Counted from the stretch's first letter, positions 1 to 8,038 are shown. The stretch: 40,375 nt of DNA from Myxococcota bacterium (GCA_025057315.1 JANWXW010000124.1:1-40375), one strand, 5' to 3'. Notes: generated from the sequence alone by a model not told the origin. A program made the numbers and translations.

Positions 1-2
1 TG

Positions 3-235
3 GAGCTGGCAGAGGCCGCCGCGGCGGTGAGCGAGGCGATGCGCGTGCTGCGGCAGGTGCGGGCCGACCGGGCCCGTCCGTACGGACACCCGCTGCAGCT
101 GCGGCGGGCGCTGCAGCTGGTGGATGCAGAGGCGATCCTGGCGGCGCACAAGCCGCGGCGGCCGGCCCGTGCTCGCCCGGCGAGGCGGCTGCGGCCCCGG
201 GCGGAGGCAGCGGCCGAGGCGGTGCTGGGGTCTAT
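3..235 (+). CDS. 3' part of an unidentified coiled-coil gene, cut by the window edge
   Basis: The frame entering at base 3 reads as an Ala/Arg/Glu/Leu-rich helical segment (ELAEAAAAVSEAMRVLRQV, then LQLRRALQLVDAEAILAAHK) with strongly GC-biased third positions up to about base 235. After that it turns into low-complexity Pro/Gly sequence that does not look translated. The frame stays open to a stop at 680, well inside the next gene, so either the true end is hidden by a sequencing frameshift or the protein carries a disordered tail. The orientation and composition match the two helical genes that follow, so it probably belongs to the same group. No family is recognised. The end coordinate marks where the coding character stops and is not a stop codon. 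Confidence 0.35.
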
Positions 236-495
236 TCCTGGGCAGGTCCCAGGGGGCGCCCCTCCAGAGCCCCCACCCGGCCCCGGCGCTCCGGCTGGCG
301 CGGGGGAGCGCATGGGCGTTGCGGCTGGCGCGGGGGAGCCTCCACCCCCCACGGCCGCGCACGGGATGCACACGAGGATGCACACAGAACACAAACCGAC
401 CGCATCGGAAATCCCGTCCTGCGATTTTGCCATTGACTTGCCAGCGGCCCCGGTGCCAGCCTGCGCGGGAACCAACAGCACGGAGGGCGGACGCC
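236..495. other. Probable non-coding leader with short direct repeats
   Basis: This stretch separates the partial gene from the ATG at 496. It holds a near-repeat GGCTGGCGCGGGGGAG (around 294-309 and 327-342) and a tandem GGATGCACAC (364-373 and 376-385). Base composition falls toward A/T near 385-440, as expected for a promoter region, but I cannot pick out convincing -35 and -10 boxes. A GGAGG sits about ten bases before the ATG at 496. Confidence 0.4.
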
Positions 496-1170
496 ATGCA
501 GATCGCGGACATCCTGAGGCAGGTGCGGGGGGAGCGGCCCGGGGCGGGGCCGATCGCCCCGGCGGCGAGGCTGGAGGCCCTGCGGGACCGCCTCGGGGAG
601 CTGGCAGCGGAGCTGGGCCTGGTGGGGCTGAACCCGCAGGAGCTGAGCTTGGCCGTCGCCGCTGCCCCCGAGGACCATGAGGAGGTGATGCTGGCGCTGC
701 GGCGCCTGATGGCAGTGCGTCCGGAGCTGGGGGCACGGGCAGACACCAGCGCAGAGGTGCTTCAGGGGCTGGCGGATCTGGGCGCAGCGCTGTCCCAGGC
801 CGAGGGCGCCTTCCGTGCCGTCAAGGAGCGGGCCCAGCTGGGCACGGCGCTGTTGCTGGCGGACCTGACCGAGCGCATCGACCAGGTGGACGAGGCCTTC
901 GAGGCCGAGCGGGCAGAGGCGGCGCCGCCGGAGCGGCTGCGGCTGGAGGTGATCTTTCAGAGCCAAGAGGCCCTGCGGCTGCGCGGGCGCCGGGCCCAGG
1001 AGGGGCGGCGGGCCCGGGCCGAGGTACGGGCAGCGCTGCTGGAGAGCCGGCTGGATGCGGAGCGGCGCAGGGCGCAGGCGCTGCGCACGGCATGGCGGCT
1101 GCGCGAGGCAGCCTTGCCGCCGCCGCGCACCGAGCGAGACCCAGCAGAGCAGCCAGGAGGGCGATCATGA
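496..1170 (+). CDS. Hypothetical coiled-coil protein, 224 aa
   Basis: I do not recognise a family. The protein is almost wholly alpha-helical and rich in Ala, Arg, Glu and Leu, with heptad-like stretches (for example LEALRDRLGELAAELGL near residue 30 and LLADLTERIDQVDEAFEAER in the middle) and a basic C-terminal third. It has no signal peptide and no membrane segment. I chose the ATG at 496 because GGAGG precedes it and the upstream extension is low-complexity. Its stop overlaps the next start as ATGA, so the two genes are translationally coupled. The middle section can be aligned by eye with the middle of the next protein, suggesting distant paralogy. A structural or scaffold role is possible but is only inference. 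Confidence 0.7.
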   Translation: MQIADILRQVRGERPGAGPIAPAARLEALRDRLGELAAELGLVGLNPQELSLAVAAAPEDHEEVMLALRRLMAVRPELGARADTSAEVLQGLADLGAALSQAEGAFRAVKERAQLGTALLLADLTERIDQVDEAFEAERAEAAPPERLRLEVIFQSQEALRLRGRRAQEGRRARAEVRAALLESRLDAERRRAQALRTAWRLREAALPPPRTERDPAEQPGGRS

Positions 1171-1886
1171 GAATTGTCACGCGCATTGCGCCCCCGCGCA
1201 ACGGGGGCTGGAGGGGGGTGGGGACCGTGCTGGCCCTGACGCCCGCGGCGGAGCTGACCCCCGGCGAGGTATCACAGCGAGCCCAGCAGGTGGCGGCGGT
1301 GGCAACGGAGCTGGGGGTGCCCGAGCCGACCCCGTCGCAGGAGCGGGATCTGGTGCTGGTCATTGACCCCAAGGCGCGCCCCATCGCGGACACGCTGCGC
1401 TTTGCCCTGGAGCAGGCCCCGCAGGTGGTGACACGCAGCGGACAGACGCCCCAGATCCTGGCAGAGCGAAACGCGCAGGTGGGGGCGATGTTGGGCCTGC
1501 GCCGTCTGGGCGAGCAGGGTGAGCGGGCGTTCCGGCTGCTGCGCGGGGCCAAGGTGAAGATGGAGCTGGGAATCCTAGAGCGGGTGCTGGAGGCCCTGCG
1601 GGCAGAGAAGGAACGGCTGCGCGGCGATGCGGCAGCGCGGGCCAAGCTGGAGGGCGACAGCGCAGAGCTGCAGGAGCTGCTGGCCCGGCGGGAGGCGCGG
1701 CGCAGGGCGGCGGCGGAGCGGACGCGGGCGGAGAAGAAGGAGGCAGAGGAGAAGGTGGAGGCGCAGGCGCGGGAGACGCGGGCGCTGCGCACGCTCCTGG
1801 CGCTGCAGTGCGGCGAGACGGTGACAGAGGCGGAGGCCAGCGAGGCGTTGGCCTATCTGGAGCAGATGGGCGGCGCGCCCCCCTAG
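1167..1886 (+). CDS. Hypothetical coiled-coil protein, 239 aa
   Basis: This is an unrecognised protein. Residues 1-90 hold a mixed region (MRIVTRIAPPRNGGW, later DLVLVIDPKARPIADTLRFALEQ). Residues of about 120-215 form a long, highly charged coiled coil rich in Glu, Arg, Lys and Ala, and the last 25 residues look like a short helical cap (TVTEAEASEALAYLEQM). The start is well supported: AGGAGG at 1155-1160 lies just before the ATG, which overlaps the preceding stop. Its middle resembles that of the upstream gene (QTPQILAERNAQVGAML here, DTSAEVLQGLADLGAAL there), so the pair may have arisen by duplication. There is no signal peptide and no catalytic motif. Function unknown. Confidence 0.7.
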   Translation: MRIVTRIAPPRNGGWRGVGTVLALTPAAELTPGEVSQRAQQVAAVATELGVPEPTPSQERDLVLVIDPKARPIADTLRFALEQAPQVVTRSGQTPQILAERNAQVGAMLGLRRLGEQGERAFRLLRGAKVKMELGILERVLEALRAEKERLRGDAAARAKLEGDSAELQELLARREARRRAAAERTRAEKKEAEEKVEAQARETRALRTLLALQCGETVTEAEASEALAYLEQMGGAPP

Positions 1887-1907
1887 GCGCCCCAGGCGGG
1901 GGACCGG

Positions 1908-2006
1908 CCCCGGGGCACCGCGGACAGGGCAGCGTGGCGCCGGGCGCTGGCCAGCCTGCCTTAGAGCCCTCCCGGACCCCGGGGCGCCGCGGACAGGGCA
2001 GCGTGG
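1908..2006. repeat. 30-bp imperfect direct repeat pair
   Basis: Bases 1908-1937 and 1977-2006 are the same 30-mer apart from one mismatch (the core GCGGACAGGGCAGCGTGG is identical). They begin 69 bases apart, outside any credible gene. Confidence 0.8.
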
Positions 2007-2151
2007 GGTGCTGCCTGCGGTGGGCCAGGACAGAATGTGCTGCCAGAGCCGCCAGCCCCAGGGGCGCCCAGCAGGCTGGCATGGGGCATCGGTCACCCAG
2101 AACATGCCAGAAGATGCGGGCGGGACGCCGGGGATGCACGATGCGCTCTGG

Positions 2152-2242
2152 GGGACGCCTCAGCCGGCCGGAAAGCAGGCCAGGGGACTCCAACCCGCGA
2201 CATCGGGCGGTACGTGCGCCCCATGGGACGCCTCAGCCGGCC
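2152..2242. repeat. 18-bp perfect direct repeat pair
   Basis: GGGACGCCTCAGCCGGCC occurs at 2152-2169 and 2225-2242, 73 bases apart. That is close to the 69-base spacing of the neighbouring 30-bp repeats. A shorter relative (GGGACGCCG) starts near 2122. Confidence 0.8.
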
Positions 2243-2287
2243 AGGTCCCTCGGCAGGGGGCCCCAGGCCGGGAGCTCAGCACCGAGG

Positions 2288-2842
2288 TCAGCCCGCGGGC
2301 AGCGACAGCGTGCCCCGGTCCCGGATGAAGCGCCGGATCTGCTCCAGCGCAGCCTCGTCGGACAGGGGCGGCGGCGCGGGCTGCTGCAGGCTGTGCCGCA
2401 GTTCCCGGAGGAACTGATCGCGTACCTGCGGGTCGGCCAGGATCCGGTCTGCCGTGCGGCCACGCACCTCCAGGTCCGGCAGCCGGACGACATAGGCCAC
2501 CAGCAGCGGGTAGACATCCCCGAGCAGCGAGCGGATGGTGTCGGTGTCGGCGGCAAGGCGCTGGAAGTCCAGGTCCAGGTCCAGGCGCAGCGGGCCCAGC
2601 CCGGCCTTGCGCGCCAGCATCGCGCCCACGCGCAGCACGAACGCATCGTCCAGGGCGCCCATGCCCCCCCAGTGGTCCGGGATCAGATCGAACTGCCGGG
2701 GCAGATAGTCCAGGCTCCCCAGCAGGAGGCGCCGCGCCTGGCTCGGCACGGCCTCTGAGAGGGCCGCCTCCAGCAGCACCTCGGCATCCTGCGGGATGCG
2801 GGCGATCCAGGCATTGAAGGTAGCAAGCTCGGTCTCCTGCAT
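2288..2842 (-). CDS. YkvA/DUF1232-type protein
   Basis: The core segment LDYLPRQFDLIPDHWGGMG followed by ALDDAFVL matches the signature of the DUF1232 (YkvA) family, in which a hydrophobic helix contains the conserved xDLIPD turn and then a second helix beginning LDD. The family is widespread but has no established biochemical function. Flanking regions are helical and acidic, and the C-terminus ends in a basic helix. The protein is 184 aa from the ATG at 2842, which has AGGA about ten bases upstream; an alternative ATG at 2860 lacks a suitably placed ribosome site. It lies 76 bases downstream of the FHA gene on the same strand and is probably cotranscribed with it. The 3' end faces the repeat-bearing gap. 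Confidence 0.75.
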   Translation of the reverse strand: MQETELATFNAWIARIPQDAEVLLEAALSEAVPSQARRLLLGSLDYLPRQFDLIPDHWGGMGALDDAFVLRVGAMLARKAGLGPLRLDLDLDFQRLAADTDTIRSLLGDVYPLLVAYVVRLPDLEVRGRTADRILADPQVRDQFLRELRHSLQQPAPPPLSDEAALEQIRRFIRDRGTLSLPAG

Positions 2843-2918
2843 GGGCTCACATCCTGACATCCTGTGTGTCGATCGCGTGGGGTTGGGTCCGGGTGCCCCC
2901 TTTGGGGTCAGCTGATGC

Positions 2919-3830
2919 CTAGCCGCCCTGCCTGCGGCGCTCCGCCAACTCGGCCTGGGCCTGGGCCAGCTGCAGCCGGACCCGCTCCAACTCTTGCTGG
3001 AGCTGGGCCACACGCAGCAGCGCCGGCTTGACTGCCTGGGTCAGCTCGGCCTCGCGCTTTTCGTGCTTTTGGTTCAGCTCCATCAGGCGCTCGTTTTCCT
3101 TCTTCAGCTCCTGGATGCGCTGGGTCAGCTGGGCCTCGCGCTCTTCCAGCTCGGCCAGGCGCAGGGCCTGGCGCTCGGCCGGTCGGGCGGGCTCCCCGTG
3201 CCGCGGCGGGGTCCGCGTGCTGTCGCCGCCTGAGATGGCGGCACTGCGTGCGTTGCGCAGCTGGGTGCCTAGCCTCTCCACCTGCTCCCGGAGCTGAACG
3301 ACCTGCTGCCCCTGCTCCTGGAGCCGCAGGGCGAGCTGCTCCACCTGCTCCCGCGCCGCGTCCCGTTCCGCCTCGGCCCGGGACAGCGAGTCCTGAAGGC
3401 GGCCGATGGTCTGGCGCAGCAGCGCCCCCTCCTGGATGAGGGCGTCCAGCTGCGCCCGCAGCTCCTGGCGTTCGGCCGTCTCGATCCGGGTGAGTGGGAT
3501 GGCGTCCGTCGGCTCATCGGTGGAGGTGGGTAGCGGGTCATCCACGAAGAACTGGATCTGAAGCGACCCAACGGTGACCACGTCCCTATGCGCCAGGCGC
3601 TCCCGGGAGACAGTCCGACCATTGAGCAGGATGCCGTAGGTGGAGCCAGCGTCCTCGACCTCGAAGCCACCGTCCTGGGTGCGGCGGAACACGACATGGC
3701 GCCGAGAGCACCGCCGATCGGTGGGGCGCACGGTGTTTCCTTCGGCGCGTCCGATGAAGACGGGCTGTGCACCCAGCTGGAGCTCCATGGCCAGCCCTTC
3801 TTCGGTGGTAATCGCAAGATGGGCCATCAT
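2919..3830 (-). CDS. FHA-domain protein with long coiled coil
   Basis: Residues of about 17-95 form a forkhead-associated domain, a phosphothreonine-binding module. The hallmark residues are visible: GR at 27-28, SRRH at 42-45, and a downstream STYG...LNG. The rest of this 303-aa protein (roughly 125-300) is one long Gln/Glu/Arg/Leu-rich coiled coil interrupted by a Pro/Ser/Thr linker. There is no signal peptide, so it should be cytoplasmic. Such proteins usually read out Ser/Thr kinase signalling; a candidate kinase lies at 14847-15887 but no direct link is shown. Two ATGs stand side by side (3830 and 3827). No Shine-Dalgarno is present, but TATTAT ends exactly six bases upstream, so a leaderless mRNA is likely. 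It is divergent from the kinase gene at 3934. Confidence 0.85.
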   Translation of the reverse strand: MMAHLAITTEEGLAMELQLGAQPVFIGRAEGNTVRPTDRRCSRRHVVFRRTQDGGFEVEDAGSTYGILLNGRTVSRERLAHRDVVTVGSLQIQFFVDDPLPTSTDEPTDAIPLTRIETAERQELRAQLDALIQEGALLRQTIGRLQDSLSRAEAERDAAREQVEQLALRLQEQGQQVVQLREQVERLGTQLRNARSAAISGGDSTRTPPRHGEPARPAERQALRLAELEEREAQLTQRIQELKKENERLMELNQKHEKREAELTQAVKPALLRVAQLQQELERVRLQLAQAQAELAERRRQGG

Positions 3831-3836
3831 GTTGCC

Positions 3837-3842
3837 ATAATA
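3837..3842 (-). promoter_or_regulatory. Putative -10 hexamer TATTAT of the FHA gene
   Basis: On the minus strand TATTAT is followed by six bases and then the ATG at 3830. That places the expected transcription start at the start codon. No clear -35 box is seen. Confidence 0.5.
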
Positions 3843-3921
3843 GCAATAGCGGTACCCTCTCTTGCCGGGCCAGGTCTGCGGGGGGGAGGCGGAAAGGCGA
3901 GCATGCGAACGCGGGGTAGGG

Positions 3922-3927
3922 TACACT
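3922..3927 (+). promoter_or_regulatory. Putative -10 hexamer TACACT of the sensor kinase operon
   Basis: TACACT is followed by six bases and then GTG at 3934, in the short divergent region with the FHA gene. The geometry suits a leaderless transcript. No good -35 box is visible. Confidence 0.45.
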
Positions 3928-3933
3928 GACGCC

Positions 3934-6066
3934 GTGCCGGCCGCGCAAGATTCCCCGAGCGCCCATTCTGGTCCCGGCGATGTGCCCGCGCAGATCCTGC
4001 TGCTGGGGCAGGCCGGACCGGAACGGGACCGCCTGGAGGAGATCCTGCGGCTGCTGGGGGTGCCGCTGCGGGCAGTCACCGGGTTGGCGGGGCCGCTGCC
4101 AGAGGCGGAGCTGGTGGTCGTGGGCGGGACGGATCTGGAGGCGGTGGTCTCCGGCTGCGCGCGCGTCCGCGCGGAGGCGCCTGAGCCGGGGCTGCTGGCC
4201 TGCCTGCTGTCGCCCCCCGTGTGGGAGGGCGGCCAAGCCACCCGTCATGTGCTCGCTGCCGGCGCCGACGATTTGCTGCTGGGCCTGCCGCCCGAGGGGG
4301 TGGTCCTGGGCCGGGTGCTCACCTGCACGCGTCTGGCCCGGCTGCGGCAGAAGGAGCGGCGCGCAGCCGCCCTGCAGCGTGCGCTGCGGCAGATTGTCGA
4401 GCGGGTGGGCAGCTGCACAGCATCGCCGTCCCTGGCTGGCATGAGCGACGGCGTTCCTATGCTCGAGGGCCCTGATCCGCGGGCCGCGCTGCGGCTGTTC
4501 TCCGAGGTGCTGGGGATGGCGGTGCGCGCGGTCGGCTGGGACCACGGGGCGCTGGTGCGAGGGGGCGAGGACGAAAGCCTTTTGTTGGTGGCCACCAGCG
4601 TCGATGGGGAGCGGGGCCTGGTGCCGCTGCGCGCGGCCGAGCATCCGGCCTTGATGCATGCGCTGCGCGCGGGCGAGCGTGCGTCGCTCAGCGGGGCGGT
4701 CGAGCGTGGGCGCCTGGCCACCACGGCTCTGCTGCCGCAGGATGGCGTGCTGCTCGGGCTGCCGCTGCGGGGCGGAGCGGTGGGCGCCGACCAGGGGAGC
4801 TCGTTCCTGCTGCTGCTGCACAGCGCTGCTGCCGGGGCCCGTTTGGATGCAGAGGGGGAGGCTTTCCTGTGCACGGCGGCGCAGGTGACCTTCCTCGCCC
4901 TGCGCGGGCAGGGTGTCATTGAGTCTCTACGCGACCAGACCCGCCGCATCCACCTGGGACACCACCCCGCCGAGCGCCGCCAGGAGGCGCTGGCGCAGTA
5001 CCGCGAGTTCTTCGAGTCCAGTGCCGATGGCATGATCGTCGTCGACAACCGGGGGCATGTGCAGTACCTGAGCCGCATCGCTGAGCAGATCACCGGCTAT
5101 GCCGCCGCGGGCCTGGTCGGGCGTTCGCTGCTGGAGCTGGTCCCCGAGACGCAGCGGGCGGGCCTGCTGGACGCCATCCAGCAGGTGCTGCAGCACGTGA
5201 CCCTGCATGCCTTTGACCTGCAGCTGACCTCTACTTCGGGCGAGAGGCTGATTTTGTCTGTGTCTACCTCGTCGGTGCTGGCGGAGCACGGCTGCGCCTT
5301 GCTCAGCTTCCGCGACGTCACCGAGCAGCGCATTCTGGAACACGAGCTGCGCAAGACCAAGGATTTTCTAGAGCGGCTTATCGACGCTGTAGTGGATGGC
5401 ATCATCGCCGCCGACATGCGTGGCAACATCCTTCTGTTCAATCGTGGCGCGGCGCGGCTGACGGGTTATCAGCCCGAGGAGGTGATTGGCCGCCTGCCGG
5501 TCTGGCGCCTCTATCCGGAGGGCGAGGCGCACGATATCATGGCCCAGCTTCGCTCCCCTGAGCACGGCGGGGTGGGGCGGCTGCAGCAGTCGCGGCGAAC
5601 GCTCATCGGGAAGGGAGGCATCCGGGTGCCGGTGTCGCTGACTGCGGCCATTGTCTATGACCAGGGCCAGGAGGTGGCCACGGTGGGGGTGGTCTCTGAC
5701 CTGCGCGAGCGGCTGCACATCGAGGAGCGGCTGCACCAGACAGAGGAGCGGCTGGCGCTCAGCGAGAAGCAGGCCCTGATTGCCGAGCTGGCCGGCGCCG
5801 CCGCGCACGAGCTGAACCAGCCGCTCACCTCCGTGATGGGCTATGCGGGCCTGCTGCGGCGCAAGCTGGCCCAGACGGGCCCCGAGCTGGTCGAGCTGGC
5901 TGACATCCTGGTGCGCGAGGCTGAGCGGATGGCAGAGATTGTCCGCAAAATTGGCCACATCACCCGCTATGAGACCAAGGCCTACGTCGGCCAGGCGCGC
6001 ATCCTGGACCTGGACCGATCGGCCGAGGCACCGCCTGCGGTCAGCGCGGGCAAGGAGGGGCGATGA
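3934..6066 (+). CDS. Histidine kinase-like sensor with PAS domains and DHp domain but no ATPase domain
   Basis: From the GTG at 3934 this is a 710-aa cytoplasmic protein. Residues of about 15-135 look like a pseudo-receiver: the fold pattern and an AGADD motif are there, but the phospho-acceptor Asp position reads VVVGG. A GAF-like region follows (about 165-335), then PAS domains at about 356-470 and 478-600. The C-terminus is a HisKA/DHp domain with the H-box AAAHELNQPL, His at about 625. The protein stops after the second DHp helix, so the N, G1 and G2 boxes of the HATPase are absent. The downstream gene starts inside its stop codon (ATGA) and encodes a complete kinase that could supply ATPase activity in trans; that is inference. 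The start is uncertain: GTG 3982 is an alternative. Confidence 0.85.
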   Translation: MPAAQDSPSAHSGPGDVPAQILLLGQAGPERDRLEEILRLLGVPLRAVTGLAGPLPEAELVVVGGTDLEAVVSGCARVRAEAPEPGLLACLLSPPVWEGGQATRHVLAAGADDLLLGLPPEGVVLGRVLTCTRLARLRQKERRAAALQRALRQIVERVGSCTASPSLAGMSDGVPMLEGPDPRAALRLFSEVLGMAVRAVGWDHGALVRGGEDESLLLVATSVDGERGLVPLRAAEHPALMHALRAGERASLSGAVERGRLATTALLPQDGVLLGLPLRGGAVGADQGSSFLLLLHSAAAGARLDAEGEAFLCTAAQVTFLALRGQGVIESLRDQTRRIHLGHHPAERRQEALAQYREFFESSADGMIVVDNRGHVQYLSRIAEQITGYAAAGLVGRSLLELVPETQRAGLLDAIQQVLQHVTLHAFDLQLTSTSGERLILSVSTSSVLAEHGCALLSFRDVTEQRILEHELRKTKDFLERLIDAVVDGIIAADMRGNILLFNRGAARLTGYQPEEVIGRLPVWRLYPEGEAHDIMAQLRSPEHGGVGRLQQSRRTLIGKGGIRVPVSLTAAIVYDQGQEVATVGVVSDLRERLHIEERLHQTEERLALSEKQALIAELAGAAAHELNQPLTSVMGYAGLLRRKLAQTGPELVELADILVREAERMAEIVRKIGHITRYETKAYVGQARILDLDRSAEAPPAVSAGKEGR

Positions 6067-7748
6067 ACCCGCCCTCGCAGGCTGCGCTGCTCCAGGCCAC
6101 GCTGCGGCTGGCCAAGGATCTGTCCCTGGATCTGTCGGAAGAGACGATTGGCGAGCGCGTGCTGGCGACGCTGAGCGGTCTGCTGCCCGGGCGCGCGCTG
6201 TGCCTGCGCGTCCTCGGTGGCCAGCGCCATGAGACGACGTCTGTCTTCTGCCACCTGCCGCAGTCCGCCCGGGGGCAGGTGCGGCTTCTGCCAGAGGCCG
6301 AGCGTGGCGTGCTGCTCATCAAGCGCTCGGCGCTGCGCCACACCGGGCTGCCCGAGGACATCGCCACCTCGGCGCGGGTGCGGCTGGTGGACCGCCATGT
6401 GGCGGTCTTCGAGGGAACCAGCGGGGGGTTCTCAGTGCCGCTGGTGGCCAGCGGCGAGCTGCTCGGCATGCTCAACTGCGAGTATCCGCTGGGCGGCAAG
6501 CCGGTGCCCGAAGGACTGCGTCGCCGCGACGAGGCGGCCGTCATCCCGCTGTGCAACCAGGTCTCGGTGGCGCTGCGCAACCTGCGCCTGCTGCACCGGG
6601 CCCGCTCCTACGATGGCTACCTGCGCCGCATGATCGACGCTGCCAGCGCCCTGGTGGTGGTGGTGGACGGGCAGGGACAGCTGACCATCGTCAATGGGCC
6701 TATGGAGCAAGTCAGCGGCTATCGGGCCGGCATTGGGCTGTCGGAGCTGCTCGAGCGCGAGCAGGCCCTGGGCCCTGGGGGCGAGCCCGACCGGCCGGGC
6801 GAGGGGATGTCGCTGGCCAGGCTGCTGCAGCGGGCGCTGCAGGGGCAGGAGTGTGAGGGCGTCGAGGTGTTGCTCAGCCCACCCGGTGGGCCCCCGGTGC
6901 GCGCCGTCTTCAACGTCACGGCCCTGCGCGATGCCACCGGATCCATCGATGGGGCAGCCGCCATGGGACAGGACCTGGAGCGCGTGCGCAGCCTGGAGCG
7001 ACAGGTGCTGCAGGCCGAGCGCCTGGCGACCATCGGCCAGCTGGCGGCAGGCCTGGTGCACGAGCTGAACAACCCCTTAAGCTCCATCGCCGCCTATGGA
7101 GCGTACCTGGCGCGCCGCCTGGAGGCTGCCGGGCCAGGCTTCCAGGCCGATGCCGAGCGAGCCCGTCGCATCTGCGAGGGGGCCGAGCGGCTCCAGCGGC
7201 TCACGCGGGACCTGATGGCCTACGGCCGTCCCACCGGCGAGATGGAGCCGCTGCAGGTGCCAGAGGTGGTTCAGCAGGCCCTGTCCCTGTGCGAGCACGT
7301 GCTGTCGCGCAGTGGGGTCCAGATGCAGACCAGCTTTGCCAGCGGCCTGCCGATGGTGCGTGGGGTGCGCACCCAGCTGCAGCAGGTGGTGGTGAACCTG
7401 CTGACCAATGCCTGTCATGCCATCGAGTCCAGGGGCAATGGCCAGGGCCAGATCCAGGTACGCGTCTCGCCCGCGACGCTGGGCAACGGGCCGGCGGTGC
7501 TGCTCAGCGTGCGCGACACCGGCCCGGGCATTCCGGAGGCGTACCGGGCGCGGGTCTTTGAGCCGTTCTTTAGCACCAAGGCAGCAGGGCAGGGCACCGG
7601 CCTGGGCTTGGCCATCGTCAAGAACATCGTCGAGGGCCACGGTGGCCAGGTCAGCTTCGAGACGACCACCGGGCGGGGCACCTGTTTCCTGGTGCTGCTG
7701 CCGGCCATGCGCGAGGGTGCCCCCGAAGGTGATATAAGGGGGCCGTGA
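6063..7748 (+). CDS. Sensor histidine kinase (GAF-PAS-HisKA-HATPase)
   Basis: A complete cytoplasmic histidine kinase of 561 aa. An N-terminal GAF-like domain covers roughly residues 15-180 and a PAS-like domain about 190-310 (ALVVVVDGQGQLTIVN). The dimerisation/phospho-acceptor helix has the H-box GLVHELNNPLSS with His333. The ATPase domain shows the N box (QVVVNLLTNACHAI), G1 (VRDTGPGIP), F box (FEPFFSTK) and G2 (GTGLGLAIVK). The NtrB-like HELNNPL type suggests an NtrC-like or stand-alone receiver as partner, but none is adjacent; the nearest receiver gene is at 38221. It overlaps the ATPase-less kinase by four bases and the next gene by four bases, so the three should be made together. With no membrane segment, it must sense a cytoplasmic signal or a partner protein. 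Confidence 0.92.
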   Translation: MNPPSQAALLQATLRLAKDLSLDLSEETIGERVLATLSGLLPGRALCLRVLGGQRHETTSVFCHLPQSARGQVRLLPEAERGVLLIKRSALRHTGLPEDIATSARVRLVDRHVAVFEGTSGGFSVPLVASGELLGMLNCEYPLGGKPVPEGLRRRDEAAVIPLCNQVSVALRNLRLLHRARSYDGYLRRMIDAASALVVVVDGQGQLTIVNGPMEQVSGYRAGIGLSELLEREQALGPGGEPDRPGEGMSLARLLQRALQGQECEGVEVLLSPPGGPPVRAVFNVTALRDATGSIDGAAAMGQDLERVRSLERQVLQAERLATIGQLAAGLVHELNNPLSSIAAYGAYLARRLEAAGPGFQADAERARRICEGAERLQRLTRDLMAYGRPTGEMEPLQVPEVVQQALSLCEHVLSRSGVQMQTSFASGLPMVRGVRTQLQQVVVNLLTNACHAIESRGNGQGQIQVRVSPATLGNGPAVLLSVRDTGPGIPEAYRARVFEPFFSTKAAGQGTGLGLAIVKNIVEGHGGQVSFETTTGRGTCFLVLLPAMREGAPEGDIRGP

Positions 7749-8038
7749 AGGTCGAGGCCATCCTGAGGGAGCTGGAGCAGGCTGCCCGCCAGCTGGGCAT
7801 CCGCGTCAGCTACGAACACATCGATGGCGAGCTGGGGGCGGGTGGCCTGTGCCGCGTGCGCGGCCAGTGGCGGATCATCGTGGACCGCCGCACCACGCCC
7901 GGGGAGCGCGTCGGCATGCTGGCCGAGGCCCTGGCTCGTTTCGATCTAGCCGGCATCGAGCTGTCGCCGGCGGCAGCCCAGGTGGTGGAGCGCAGCCGAG
8001 GTCTGGGCTCGTCTAGCCGTCCAGGTCCCGGTCGCTGA
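7745..8038 (+). CDS. Small hypothetical protein, 97 aa
   Basis: The GTG start overlaps the kinase stop (GTGA), so translation is coupled. The sequence has an amphipathic N-terminal helix (ILRELEQAARQLGI), a beta-rich centre (GGLCRVRGQWRIIVDRR), and a helical C-terminal part (RVGMLAEALARFDLAGIEL, then PAAAQVVERSRG). I recognise no named domain, though the regular pattern and high GC third positions argue for a real gene. Position suggests an accessory to the two kinases, but proteins of this kind may also be independent. Its last 26 bases overlap the 3' end of the convergent PilZ gene. Confidence 0.7.
   Translation: MKVEAILRELEQAARQLGIRVSYEHIDGELGAGGLCRVRGQWRIIVDRRTTPGERVGMLAEALARFDLAGIELSPAAAQVVERSRGLGSSSRPGPGR

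Larger units (their letters stand above)
1887..2287. other. Intergenic region between convergent genes, with direct repeats
   Basis: Four hundred bases with no credible gene. Open frames on both strands are Pro/Gly/Arg-rich shadows without ribosome sites. The region contains two pairs of direct repeats, listed separately, and GC-rich inverted segments, but no hairpin followed by a T run. Confidence 0.6.

Noticed and set aside
124..495. Upstream extension of the gene at 496
   Set aside because: The extension is Arg/Pro-rich low-complexity sequence and the GGAGG sits next to ATG 496.
232..966. Minus-strand open frame over the coiled-coil genes
   Set aside because: It mirrors the plus-strand codon bias of the real genes; composition is His/Gln/Arg-rich and unlike a protein.
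2161..2220. tRNA-like pattern in the repeat-bearing gap
   Set aside because: No T-arm consensus and no acceptor stem could be folded.
3934..6066. Frameshift as explanation for the missing ATPase domain of the first kinase
   Set aside because: The next gene starts with its own GAF-like and PAS domains and its own H-box, so no single frameshift would join an ATPase domain to the first protein.
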